Below are positions 25,601 through 35,913 of a stretch of DNA of 64,000 nucleotides, piece after piece; position 1 is the first letter of the stretch, and each line of letters begins with the position of its first letter. Origin of the DNA: Eutrigla gurnardus. Lineage: Eukaryota > Chordata > Actinopteri > Perciformes > Triglidae. Where the stretch lies: the NCBI GenBank assembly GCA_963514095.1, contig OY741282.1, positions 12,077,847-12,141,846 on the forward strand, in the 5' to 3' direction. A model generated the notes under the pieces. The model did not search any database and was not told the DNA's origin. It saw only the letters and a list, made by a program, of their open reading frames with translations. Made by a program: the position numbers and the translations under genes.

Positions 25601-28579
25601 ACACTCCACACCTTCTGCAGTCAGCAGCTGGAGATCAAAACAAAAGAAAACACCAGAAATCAAAGCTGGTGTGAGAGAAAAACACACAAAAGGGACACAA
25701 CTGGGTTATTGGGCTGTGGTATCGTACCTCCTTGACGTACTCTACGTGGTGTTTAGTGGCTACAAACACCACTGTCTGCTCCTGAGGCTTCATTATGTTC
25801 CTCAGCATATGAAGCAGCAGAGCCGGCTTGTCATCCATACGCAGATGGAAAAATGACAGCTGAGGGAAAACAGGAGAAGTTAAGATTTTGTACAGGTGAT
25901 GAAGGCCAGATGAAGGATTGAGCTCCAAGCATTAGATGTAACTTTATTACATAATACGTTACATATTATTAGGAAGTATTATGGAGGACATCCTTAACCT
26001 TTCTGCCTTTTTATTTTTATCATTTTGGCTTAATGCAAATGAAAACAATATATAATTTCATGGCAGTTTTTGACAGACATCAATGTGAAGCACAAAGGTT
26101 AATTTGTTTATCACGATAAAAGTATGAATTCATAAAAAAAAAGTGTGTTCTCTTTAAAATTTTATTTTTATGGGCGGAACAATACTTTCACATTTAATAC
26201 ACCATTACTTTTCATTTTACCTTAATCTGGTCACTGAGTTTAGAATCCACATTTAAACGAATCAAAACTGGTTCATTCAGCCCTGGAAAAAAAAAAAAAA
26301 ACACTGAATAAGTTAGCTTATAAAACGCTAAAATATGTTATTATACATATTATGATGATGGTTAAGGTGATGATCTTCAATAATGACGGACGCATGTGAA
26401 ACAGAACCAAATCTCACCCGCTCTGGCAAACTCCACCAGCAGTTTGGGCAGCGTGGCAGAGAACAGCAGAGTCTGTCTGTTGTCCGGGAGCCTCCGGATG
26501 ATCTCCTGAAGCTGCTCAGCGAAACCCATTTCAAACAACCTGAGCGGCGGAAAAGAACAGCGAGGCGTTCACAGATGCATGCACGAGAGTGTGAATCCAA
26601 GCTGCGAAATGAAAATATGACACCTTTAAACAATTCCACTTCTCACCTGTCAGCCTCGTCAAACACCACGTACTCCACACCGTGCAGCTTCAGGTTCATC
26701 TCCTTGACAACGTGCATGAGACGACCAGGAGTACCGATGATTCTGGATTGGAGGGGGGGCAGAGATCAGGATCACATTATACATTACACAGATGGGGATG
26801 ATTGACATTATGAGTTAGCGCTACGACAAAACACTCACATGTCGGGGTTTTCATGAAGGGCAGCAAACTGATCATCCATTCTGGAAAAGAGCAGAGGCAT
26901 TTACATTTATTGCAGAGTTACAGGGCAACTTTGTGGATCACAGAGTAAAACAGAAAGCTAACAGCACACATATAGGCAAAGGTCACACACCTGTCTCCAC
27001 CAAGGATCAAGGCAGTCTTGAGGCCAGTGAATTTCCCCAACTATAGCACCACAACACAGTGAAAGAAAATCAGAGACACCGCTAAATAATAAGCACGGAG
27101 GTTTTGCATATGTACTAAACCCAGAAAATATAACTACATGTATGAATGTAGGTTTGTCTGACCTCTTTTGTGAACTTCATGGTCTGCAGGGCCAACTCTC
27201 TGGTGGGGGTCAGGATCAGGGCTCTGGCTCCCGTTTGGGCTTGAGGGGCTTTTAGCTTCTCAAACATGGGAATCAGGAAGGCGGCCGTCTTCCCGCTGCC
27301 AGTCCTAGCCATGGCCACTATGTCCTTGCCGTCCAAAATCACTGGGACAGTCTGAAGCGGCGAGGAGAAGAATTGTACATTAATACACTGAGCTGCTGGA
27401 CGTCACAAATGTTTGATTATAGGATCCCAAAGTGGCCGTGACTCACCTTTCTTTGGATCGGAGTAGGGACTTTGTAACCCTTCTTCATGACACCTTTGTA
27501 TACGGGGTAACTGAGACCTGAAATCATGAATACATGTACAGTGGATCAGACTTTTCTTATTATACATTCAACACAAATCAGTACACACAGGTAGATTTCC
27601 AATACTGCAAGTAACCAGTGGACACACAGCCTTATCTGCACACTGGGTCTTACCCATGGACTGAAAGCCTCCAGACTTCTTTTTCTTTTTGTTCTGGACT
27701 CGGACCAGCTGCCTGGTGTCAGGCTCCACATCGGACAGGCAGTCTGATGTTGGCGGGAACCGCGGGAGTTTCTTCCCTGGCTGTGAAACCAATAACAAAA
27801 CACAACAGCTTGTTTGACATCATGAAAAGAAAATACATCTATTTAATCAATGCATTTTGTTGAATTCATCCATTCATCCATCCAAACAACAAAAATCTTA
27901 AAATTTAAAGGAGGGGTGATCATTCGGATAAGATAAGATACCAGTTCTAACCTGCTTGAACTGTTGAAGCAGTCACTGGATATTATATACAAGTGCTGGA
28001 TGTCTCCTACGTCAACAAACTGCTTTAGCACAGTCATATCATGAGGTAGGTAAGAAATTTGTATATAAAAAACGGTATGTGTATATAAAACGTGCATAAT
28101 ATATGATGGATTATATGCAAAAGTCTTAGAATGAATGTCATTATAAATTAAGCGATGCGGTGACAAAATAACACATAGAGCCTATGATAGATTTACACAT
28201 ATTTTTACATTATTTTACACCGATAATTCACTTGTGTATATAATCTGATTATTTATTTGCCATGTTGGTCAAAACAGGGGGCATCCGGATTTGAACCGGG
28301 GACCTCTTGATCTGCAGTCAAATGCTCTACCACTGAGCTATACCCCCGGATGTAAATACCAGGATCACGAAACGATCTAGAGCTGCAAACTAGTACCAAC
28401 ATGTCAACACATCGCACAATATCACGTAAACATCAGCTGTCAAGTGTTTAGCGAGTTTTTCCTGGTAATTTGCTGCTTACAGAATCATCGTCTTTAACTT
28501 CTGCGGCCAGCTCGAAGTCTCCAGAGTCGGCCCCGCCGTGTCGCTTCTTCCTCATCGGCTTCTTCTTCCACTGCGCCAT
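22602..28579 (-). CDS. ddx54: DDX54, DEAD-box ATP-dependent RNA helicase (20 exons, complete)
   Basis: ATP-dependent RNA helicase of the DDX54/Dbp10 family; the family acts in nucleolar ribosome biogenesis and nuclear-receptor corepression. Exons in transcript order: 28481-28579, 27654-27780, 27447-27517, 27163-27351, 26991-27040, 26839-26880, 26647-26742, 26418-26539, 26221-26282, 25728-25859, 25417-25627, 25182-25313, 24878-25099, 24712-24785, 24402-24611, 23999-24141, 23780-23893, 23572-23682, 23378-23472, 22602-23011. All phases agree: 2,712 nt, 903 residues (human about 881). Start MAQWKKK matches human MAQWRKK and has A at -3 and G at +4. Motifs: Q motif in PTPIQRK, Walker A GSGKT (117-121), PTREL (148-152), TPGR (196-199), DEAD (221-224), SAT (252-254), HRVGRVGRAGR (398-408), Dbp10 C-terminal motif YYIPYRPKDF (about 648-657), RGG-rich region (768-823), lysine-rich tail. 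DDX27 and DDX31 were excluded by the C-terminal ELKTNQQILKQRKK block, which matches DDX54. Confidence 0.95.
22857..22976 (-). repeat. ddx54: Coding minisatellite: four 30-bp units encoding RGG-type decapeptides
   Basis: Within the last ddx54 exon, four in-frame 30-bp units encode A-(R/W)-GGG-R-(D/G)-GGG. Units 1 and 4 begin AR and units 2 and 3 begin AW. Alternating GR dipeptides flank them on both sides. RGG/RG regions generally bind RNA and are arginine-methylated. The embedded Trp and Asp residues are unusual. Antisense frames here (Pro-Pro-Arg or Val-Val-Val rich) are shadows. Confidence 0.9.
23473..23571 (-). other. ddx54: Probable U12-type (minor spliceosome) intron of ddx54, 99 nt
   Basis: On the coding strand the intron begins GTATCCTCTTT, matching the U12 donor consensus RTATCCTTT except at position 8. 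It ends with TAACTTAAC followed by TACACGTCAG, a branch-site match of 7/9 to TTCCTTAAC with the branch A 11 nt from the 3' splice site and no polypyrimidine tract. Splicing here keeps frame: AAC TT joined to T TAT GAG gives N-F-Y-E, matching the family's DLYQ/NLYE region. No standard U2 donor fits the phase. Confidence 0.8.
24142..24401 (-). other. ddx54: GC-AG intron of ddx54
   Basis: The exon ends ...GAT ATA CAG and the intron starts GCAAGAAAC, a good GC donor (CAG/GCAAG). The intron ends CCAG before GAG GTG TTC. Only this donor gives phase 0 and the family-typical D-I-(Q)-E-V-F-S reading. The nearest GT donor downstream would shift the frame. Confidence 0.8.
28271..28274 (-). terminator. 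Pol III terminator of tRNA-Cys
   Basis: One base beyond the tRNA 3' end the coding strand reads TTTT, the usual minimal RNA polymerase III stop. Confidence 0.7.
28276..28347 (-). tRNA. tRNA-Cys (anticodon GCA)
   Basis: A 72-nt cloverleaf on the minus strand. The acceptor GGGGGTA pairs with TGCCCCC and is followed by discriminator T. The D arm GCTC-AGTGGTA-GAGC, anticodon loop CTGCAGA (anticodon GCA) and TTCAAAT T loop are all present. A box (TAGCTCAGTGG) and B box (GGTTCAAATCC) are intact. CCA is not encoded, as expected for eukaryotes. One oddity is a C-A mismatch at the outer T-stem pair (CCCGG with CCGGA), where vertebrate tRNA-Cys usually has CCGGG. It lies inside ddx54 intron 1 in the same orientation. 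Confidence 0.93.
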
Positions 28580-28800
28580 CCTGAAGCTTCAACGCTCTCT
28601 CACGCTGCCGTCGGTAACTTCACTGTCCACAATATGAAATAAAACGGCGTCAAACACAGCTCATTACATCTCAGCACACAACAACACGGAGGGCAGACAT
28701 GTTTGTACACACGTGTGAGCTTCTTCTTCTGCTACTGCTGCTTCTTCTTCCGTTCTGTGTGACCACCGGTACGTCGCTTAGAGCTCAGCATCGCCGCCTA
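28580..28800 (-). promoter_or_regulatory. ddx54: ddx54 5' UTR and promoter region
   Basis: Sequence just upstream of the ddx54 start is GC-richer than its surroundings and has no TATA box. CT/GAA-rich tracts lie around 28,720-28,750. The sequence around the start codon, AGGATGGCGC, resembles a YY1 site (ATGGCG). The transcription start was not mapped. Confidence 0.45.
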
Positions 28801-29395
28801 CTGGTACGGAGTGCGCCTCGATACTACATGCGATAATTATGCATGTTTTGTACTCGATCTCCTCTTCTTCTTAGACCTTTATATTGTAGGCTGTGTAATT
28901 TATATTATCTATAATTATTCACAACAAAGCGTCTGATGTAACAATATCTCATTCACTTACAGAGGATGCAGCTTTGATGAACCGTACATCAAAGCCTGCA
29001 ATCCAGCAGCTAAATCTGACCATATAACAGCAATTTTCCGGTCTTATTTATTTTATTAATTCAAAAAGAAGATACTTTGTTTGGAATCTATAAGCCCCAG
29101 TGAAGAAAGGAAGCAGAGGAGCACAATCCAGAATCCTGATTGGTTCATCTTTAAAACTCTGTACATAACAATATTTCATGTGGGGTTATTTTTCATACAT
29201 TGTTAATTTACTTAATTTTTGTTTATAGTCTTAAATCACTTTTTGCAAGAATATAATGACATCCATCATCCATATAAATGTCTTAATCCATTGTGTATCC
29301 ATGTATTGCACAAATGCCAGAGAAGCATGTGTTTTTTTCCCTTGACAATTGTAAAGACATTTTTCAGTTTACAGCTATGTCTTTTCTCCTGATTC

Positions 29396-29471
<76 letters not shown>

Positions 29472-31075
29472 ATAGCCTACATACAGCACCCTTGCTCTTT
29501 TTGCCTCCTATATTTGTCAGCTTTTCTGTGTGTGCACTTGAAAGGCTTGCACAGATGTCTCAGAGCCGACCCGAGTCTTCCTCTGAATCCTGATTACTCC
29601 CTCACTTCACAGCAACGTTCCTGATGCTGGGATGTATTATACACAGTCCAATGCTGAGTTAATCACAGGAGGTGTTTTTTTTATCACTCTTCCTCAGTCA
29701 GTATGTATAAATTCAAAATCTCCCGCTGTGATAATTTTCTCTTTGTTTCCTGAATCAAGTGAAACAACAGAAACAATTTATTTTCAAGAAAATGACACCA
29801 TGAGCTTTAAATGAACTTCTCCATATTTATTCATTCACAATATTGAAAATGTGTATTTTTAATAGTGCATGTATGTGACAAGAGTCAGTCAGTCTTGGAG
29901 TAAAACTGAAAGTAAAACTCATTAGGGCATAAGGTGTTCGTGATCTATTTTAATTGTATCTGTCTGAGGAAAATGGACGAAGCAGTTGCTTATATAGTCA
30001 AATATATCAGTTAAAATCTTCCTTAAGCATGTAAGCTACATGTGAGAGAAGTAAAAAGCAGGAGCACTGAACGTAGACTACTGTGATGTCTTTATATTTA
30101 TATAACTCAAAACTCTCATTTTTGTAGCATCATTTTTCCTGAAGTGACCGTATAGGACATTCTACCCATCAGCAGCTGTCACTTGTATGCTACAGGAATC
30201 CTGAACGCAACAAGAGATCGATTTTAGTCACACACATGAGCTCAGGTTTCAACAGGCATTTTGCACTGTGCTAATTTTAGGATTCTGTTCTAAATGCTAT
30301 ATTTATTATCATAAGCAATGGTTTAAAAGTGTGTTTAAAATAAAGCCACATTTGGTCATTCCTTGTCAAATAATACCATGTCACTGCTGATGACATAGCA
30401 AAACAAAGCTCTCCCTCCATTCAGAAATATGCCAAAGCTTGTGTGCAATAAATATCCTCGTTCAACGGGCTTGAATCCAAAATAATCTCACAAAACCAGT
30501 CGGATCTGTAAGAGGATCAAACAGCGTTTCCTGCTTGTCGTCTTGTATTTGCTTTTTTCCTAAAGTGGTTTAGGATGAGTCATTTTGTCAAAATGTGTCA
30601 CTTGAAGCCTTCAATAATCAATCTTCTGAGCACATTGATTATCGTGCAAATACAAATGTCAGTGACGTTCCTGCGTGTGATTTCATTAAAATGTGAGGCC
30701 AGCTGCTGCTCAAGAAAACAGCTGCCCGAGACATCAAAAACCTAAATGAACTCTGAGATGCAGAATGATTCATGAGGAGCCAACATTTAGGAAAAGATTT
30801 TTAATCAACATGGTCCGTCATTCATATGGTTTATGTGTTATTAACAAAAAGCAATATATAATATATAGTGTGTGCATTGGATTTATCATTATAATAACGT
30901 GCGTTTTCTATGGGTCAGCGTGTCTTCACCTCACATGACTTCTGCTCACAACTTTCTGTTGTTTAATAAGCGGGTTTCATTTCTTTTGCATCACCCAGCG
31001 GAAATGTGTCCTTTGGATGATAACACTGACACTAATATGGCAGCCAAAACATGTACAGCGCCTGTTTGAAGTCAG
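28800..31075. other. Intergenic, no gene recognised
   Basis: AT-rich DNA upstream of ddx54. It holds the (GA)n run listed separately and nothing else that can be named. Confidence 0.6.
29398..29470. repeat. (GA)n microsatellite, about 36 units
   Basis: A perfect AG/GA dinucleotide run of about 73 bp. Overlapping Arg-Glu frames are artefacts. Confidence 0.97.
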
Positions 31076-31079
31076 TGGG

Positions 31080-33600
31080 CTGATGTACAGTAAATAAGTC
31101 AACACCATGGCAACAGCCCGGGGCTAATGCCATTCATATTCCCTCACAGAGCCATGGCTGCAGTGGCCCCCAAGCCAAATCGGTTCAGGAGGGTTGACAC
31201 GCAAGCAATAGGTGCAACAAGCCACCTATAGGATCCGCTTTTGTTCTTAAAGGTGATTTAAGTGATAACGCCTGAGGAGGATTAAGATATGAAGCTGGCA
31301 GCGGTGGGAAGGTAGCGGTGTTTTCATCTTGGCATTCAAATCAAGCGGGCGTTGGCATCGGAATGCTATCAGGTCAACCTCCAGAGCTCCTGGCAGTCTT
31401 AACTCCCAATTTCCTCACCATGCCCTCGTGTTGAAAACATACTCCTGAATCACACTTTCTGGGATGTTCATGTTTCAGTCCTTGTGTATCATAAAATAGG
31501 GAAGCATGTTCTTGATTTTTCTCTTGGGAGCATAAGACCCAGCCATGTTACAAATCCCCTAATAGTCCTGCCATTAATTCAAACACAGCGATGAGATCCA
31601 TACATGACAAACGTACGTAGATTTATGAGGAGTTAATGCAGGCCGAGCTAAGCTGAGCTATGGGTGACTTACAGAGCTGTAAATTATGTCATGGAATTAG
31701 ACACAAATACGCTGGTTCACTATGCAGTCAGTGACTAAATGGGCACTGAATGAAAGTCATTAGGAGAACAGATGTCAACATGTCTCAGGTTGGATTTCCT
31801 TTTTTTTTTCTTTAAAAAAAAGAGATGTGTGTGTAGCAGCCTCTAAGCCTTGGAGATTGGGGGAATGTTTAAATTAAGGGATTATTTAGTTGATGTGTAA
31901 AGCTAAGCCTTTAAATGGGGGTAGCAGTTAAATATTCTTCCACTCTATCTGTGTCGATTTAATTATTTATCAGCGGCTCTGTAAAAGGCTGGCCATGAGT
32001 TCAGTGGACCTTTTAAAAATAGTCCAAACATCCAATTAGCATTGCGAGTGATGTGCCGCAGCATTGGGCATGTCCCTCCAGCAAAGCCTTCAAATAGTGG
32101 TTTGATTTCTCATGCCAGGCGCTGTACATCCGAGGGGGCAAATTAATCTCGGGAATCTGATAACAGCCCTTCAAAAAGTTTGAAATGGCTGCGTAAGAAG
32201 AAATATCAGCTTTGGAGATGAATCCCGTGAAGTGATTGGATCCTAATGGTGAAATGAGAGATTTACTGAATTTTGGAACTGTGAAAACGTCTTTTAGTCG
32301 TAAGTTTGTGCATCGAATCGGAGCCAATGCACGAGCACGCCTCTGGATCAGCAACCAGTGTGGGTCAGGCAGCCGTGAACAACCTGGTGGGGGAGACAGG
32401 GCTCAGGGCGGCTGGAGAGAGGGTCGAAGGCTGGTCTTGGGCTCACTTGGCTGGCATGGCGCTGCAAACGTGGTAGTGTTATCCCCAGTGACAGCAGCAG
32501 ATGGTGAGAGGGCCCCGGGACTTCGCCCTCAGGGCTGCTGGGCAGGGAGACAGGGCAGCCATGCACAAAATGCAAGGCCACTGATTGGACCCGTGCGCCT
32601 CGAGACGCCACGGGCTGATAAGACGCCGAGAGAAGCAGCGCTTACATGCTTGTGAAGACGCTGAATAATGTTAACCTGGCAGTTTCTCTGGACCCTCCAC
32701 TGGCCCATCAGGAGAATGCAGCTTTTTTAGGTCAGTCAATTGGTATCGGCTGGATTGCAATCCTTTTGCAAATTGAAGATGTCAGCGAGAATAATATCAT
32801 GAGTTTTGATGTTGAAGATTATAATATGCACAAAAGATATAGAGCGATTGGAATAATCTGCAAAAATGATGACACACATTCAAAGGGACAAGCAGATATT
32901 TGAATACATTGTGGGAATGTATCAGTTACAATATGTCCCTTAAATATAATGTGAAGCAAAACAGGGCATTTGTGGCCTATTTTTAGTACACAAACTCTCA
33001 GAGTAAATCAGTGCATTGTAACCACAATATGTGTAATTCATATAAAAATGCTGGGGACCATCGTTGAAAAGGGTGATGAAGCAAAATTCAGAAGCGCTTA
33101 CATTTCCACAACTGGAGCTTAGCCTTCTGCTGAGACGTCTCCTTTGCTTTATGAGGAGAATCCGGCTTTGCTCTCCCTTTAGTGTAAAAAAACTGCAGAG
33201 GCACATACATCCGGTCAAGCTTTCAATAACTTGATATTCTGGGTGCTAAAAGGCGGTTTCCCTTCAAGGCTTCGGCAGTTAATCTTACAGCAAGTGCCAG
33301 CATTGAGGAGATAATCACGAGACCCTTACAGGGCGGCGAACGAGACCCTCAAGGATTTCTCCAACCGGCCAAACATGTGGGCCATCGAAGACCCTGAAAG
33401 TGAAGTCTCAAACCTACATGCAGCGTCTCTGGCTTTTGTTTTGATTCAGCTGTGCATAGCCTGCAGAGTATCTTTCTACTGTTGGAGAGTATTGTGGTCA
33501 AACACCAGTGGATTACTGCTCATTAAAGCTGCAGAGAACCCACTGGGCTGTGGTTAATACATGAGACTTAATGGCCATTTTCAGTTTCATCTCCTCTCCA
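31080..33600. promoter_or_regulatory. Candidate conserved non-coding block
   Basis: The region has no coding potential but is information-dense, with few simple repeats. Homeodomain, POU and C/EBP-like cores cluster in it, for example CAAATTAATCTC near 32,140, CCAATTAGCATTGCG near 32,030 and GGATTGCAATCC near 32,750. Such texture is typical of vertebrate conserved non-coding elements. The judgement is by eye and no alignment was made. Confidence 0.3.
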
Positions 33601-34490
33601 CTCTTAGGAGAGCGTTATACGTGATGACAGACACCCAGAATTACAGCCCACAGAGCAGAATTAACTTTTCATGCATTTCCTCCTCCACATCCTTGTTGTT
33701 TTCCTTTTGGTCATGGCTCGCACCGCCTCGGGCTCAGTTCTTCTTCTGGTGTCTTAATTGCACTTTCATCAAGAATTTAAAGCCACGTAGCCCTCCCCTA
33801 TTCTTGTCACTGTCACTCCAAACTTGCCACCGCAGGGGACTTCAAGGGTATTTAAAGCAGCTATTGTGTGTCATAAGATAAGTCAGGAGAAGCTCGGGGA
33901 AGACTCACTTTCATCACTGTAGTGCTGCCGGACCTCCTCCCTCCTCCAACCCCCCCCTCCCAATCCATCCCCGTCTCTCTTTCATGGCTTTATCACTCAA
34001 AGGCTCAAGCAGCTCAGCAGAATACAAATGAACAAGGGCTGTAAAATGAGGAAGGAGAAGAAAAGGTCGAGACAAAAAAAAAAATTTGCATGTGCACATC
34101 GGCACTTTTACAAGGACTGCTCTTTTATGCTTCACGCCACTAGGGGTTGATGCAATATGAAGATTTCACATTATAGATTCATCGCGCATGTCCATGACGA
34201 ATGGGAGACATGAAATGTGAAAAAGCTGTCATGTTGCTTTCACCAGCGGTATATCACGTAAGATCAGCTTTTTTTTTTTTTTTATTACGGAAAGAGTTCA
34301 TAATCAAGCAAAAGTTTGACATCTGGAGAAATATGATTATTTTTTCGCTCTCTGGCAGAGAGTGAGGAGGAAAGATTGATATCACGCTCAAACATGACAG
34401 CTGTATCAATCTTATCTTCCCATGCAATCTTCACATTCGATTCACGCCAAGGAGGTGTATGAATGCAAAAATGTCAAACTATTCCTTTAA
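33600..34490. other. Intergenic, no gene recognised
   Basis: No coding exon was seen. CCACTAGGGG near 34,137-34,147 resembles a CTCF core but lacks the 3' GGC. A poly-T run lies near 34,270-34,283. Confidence 0.5.
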
Positions 34491-34497
34491 GGTTACT

Positions 34498-34498
<1 letters not shown>

Positions 34499-34548
<50 letters not shown>

Positions 34549-34550
34549 CA
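34499..34550. repeat. (CA)n microsatellite
   Basis: A CA run with one CG interruption. It pairs in composition with the TG run about 220 bp to the right. Confidence 0.97.
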
Positions 34551-34766
34551 GCTAAGCTTAAAACAGCCTCTTTTCCTCCTTCGCCTCCTGTCCACCTCTG
34601 CCAAACCTCATGCTTCACACACAGAGAGAAGGCCTACACACTACTGACATTTCTCCTCTCTGGCCCTGTTTTCCTTTCACACACAAACAATGACTCACGA
34701 GTGAAAAAGCACGGCAAGAAGAGACAAACTCACACACAGCTGCACACACGTACAAATAAAAAGAGC

Positions 34767-34770
<4 letters not shown>

Positions 34771-34823
<53 letters not shown>
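34771..34823. repeat. (TG)n microsatellite
   Basis: A perfect TG run of about 26 units, in inverted orientation relative to the (CA)n run at 34,499. Confidence 0.97.
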
Positions 34824-34826
<3 letters not shown>

Positions 34827-35340
34827 AACATAACAAAAAGATGAATTGCAGGATGTGATTAGGCATTTTTTGTTGTCGTAAATGAGCGCTAATGAAAAGT
34901 AGCTCGTCTGCATTCCACTGTGATCAATGTGGGAAAAATGCCACTTTGAATATGTCTTAATATGAATGACAGCGATCATTGGCGGCCATCTATCAGGCTG
35001 GACCATATGTTGCTTTGGGTGGGGAGGGAAAGAGGGCTTACCGCAAAGCCTGCCTTATCCACTGGCATTACAGTCTCTAAGAAAGGATTTACTCTTTAAT
35101 TCTTGATTAGATAGAATTTTCTCCCCAGTGTGCAAGCACAGGGATGCACAGAGCGGAGATAACCTGTCTTGTTGGGAAAGTTTGGTGTGGGATGTGTGTG
35201 TGTGTGTGTGTCCTTTGGCAATAGCCCCAGCAGCGCACACACTCACGTACACACCAACCTGGCCCACTTGGCGTGCCATCCCATTTAGCGCCTGGGCTTT
35301 TAACACATTGTGATAGGGATATTATTAGAAGCGCTGAATT

Positions 35341-35367
35341 ATCAATCAGGAGTTAATCCTGATTGAT
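35341..35367. promoter_or_regulatory. Perfect 11-bp-arm palindrome with PBX/HOX-like half-sites
   Basis: Arms ATCAATCAGGA and TCCTGATTGAT are exact reverse complements around the 5-bp spacer GTTAA. Each arm contains TGATTGAT or its complement, the PBX-HOX type consensus, and the centre contains TTAATCC, an OTX/PITX-type core. It lies about 550 bp upstream of the Ly6-like gene start, so a role as an enhancer or promoter element is plausible but unproven. Confidence 0.55.
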
Positions 35368-35703
35368 GCGTTTCAAAAGGACCACTTGTTTGTTTTCATC
35401 TCTGTGATGAGAAAAGGTGGTTCTTTCGTTAGTATTTTTTTTCTTCTTCAGGGGATGAAATGAGAGGAGGGAGGATTTATTTTTCCTCCCCTTTTCTTTC
35501 CTGATCAAACAACGAGTTCCACCAGCTTCTCCTGCTAGACCGCGAGGGGACCGGCTGAGGAAGACATTCATTTATTCAGTTTTTCTTCACTCATTTATCT
35601 TCCTCCCCCTCGTCTCTTTGCCTGACTGGCTGCTGAGCTGACTGACTGCCTGGATGGTTGGTTGGTTGGCTCCCCCTCTCAGTGGACACTCACTGGCAGT
35701 TAA

Positions 35704-35720
35704 CTCACGCACTGCGTGAG
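35704..35720. promoter_or_regulatory. Perfect 8-bp-arm palindrome around the Ly6-like promoter
   Basis: CTCACGCA and TGCGTGAG are exact reverse complements around a single C. Each arm holds the core GCGTG recognised by bHLH-PAS factors, though the flank is not an exact xenobiotic response element. It is about 200 bp upstream of the start codon. Confidence 0.4.
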
Positions 35721-35913
35721 CTTCGCTGAGGCTGGGGTGGTGAGAGACACTCGGGCTGCTCGGGCTTTGGAAAGTGGGATCTCTGCTAGGTTTTCTATCT
35801 CTGTCTTTTTTTTCTTTTTTTTCTTTGTGGACTATTAGATGAGAGCAGAGGATATCTTTGTCTCTCCCTCTCCTCTAGCGCTGACCACAAGCCATCACTA
35901 TTGTGCTGCATCC

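Noticed and set aside
22602..28579. Assignment to DDX27 or DDX31
   Set aside because: The VEPDTR..NKKKKKSGGFQSMG segment, the Dbp10-type YIPYRPKDF block and the ELKTNQQILKQRKK tail fit DDX54 specifically.
29293..29593. Arg-Glu repeat frames
   Set aside because: They are translations of the (GA)n microsatellite.
32236..32655. 139-codon frame upstream of the Ly6-like gene
   Set aside because: No resemblance to a known family and no supporting splice sites; it spans a GC-richer patch where long frames arise by chance.
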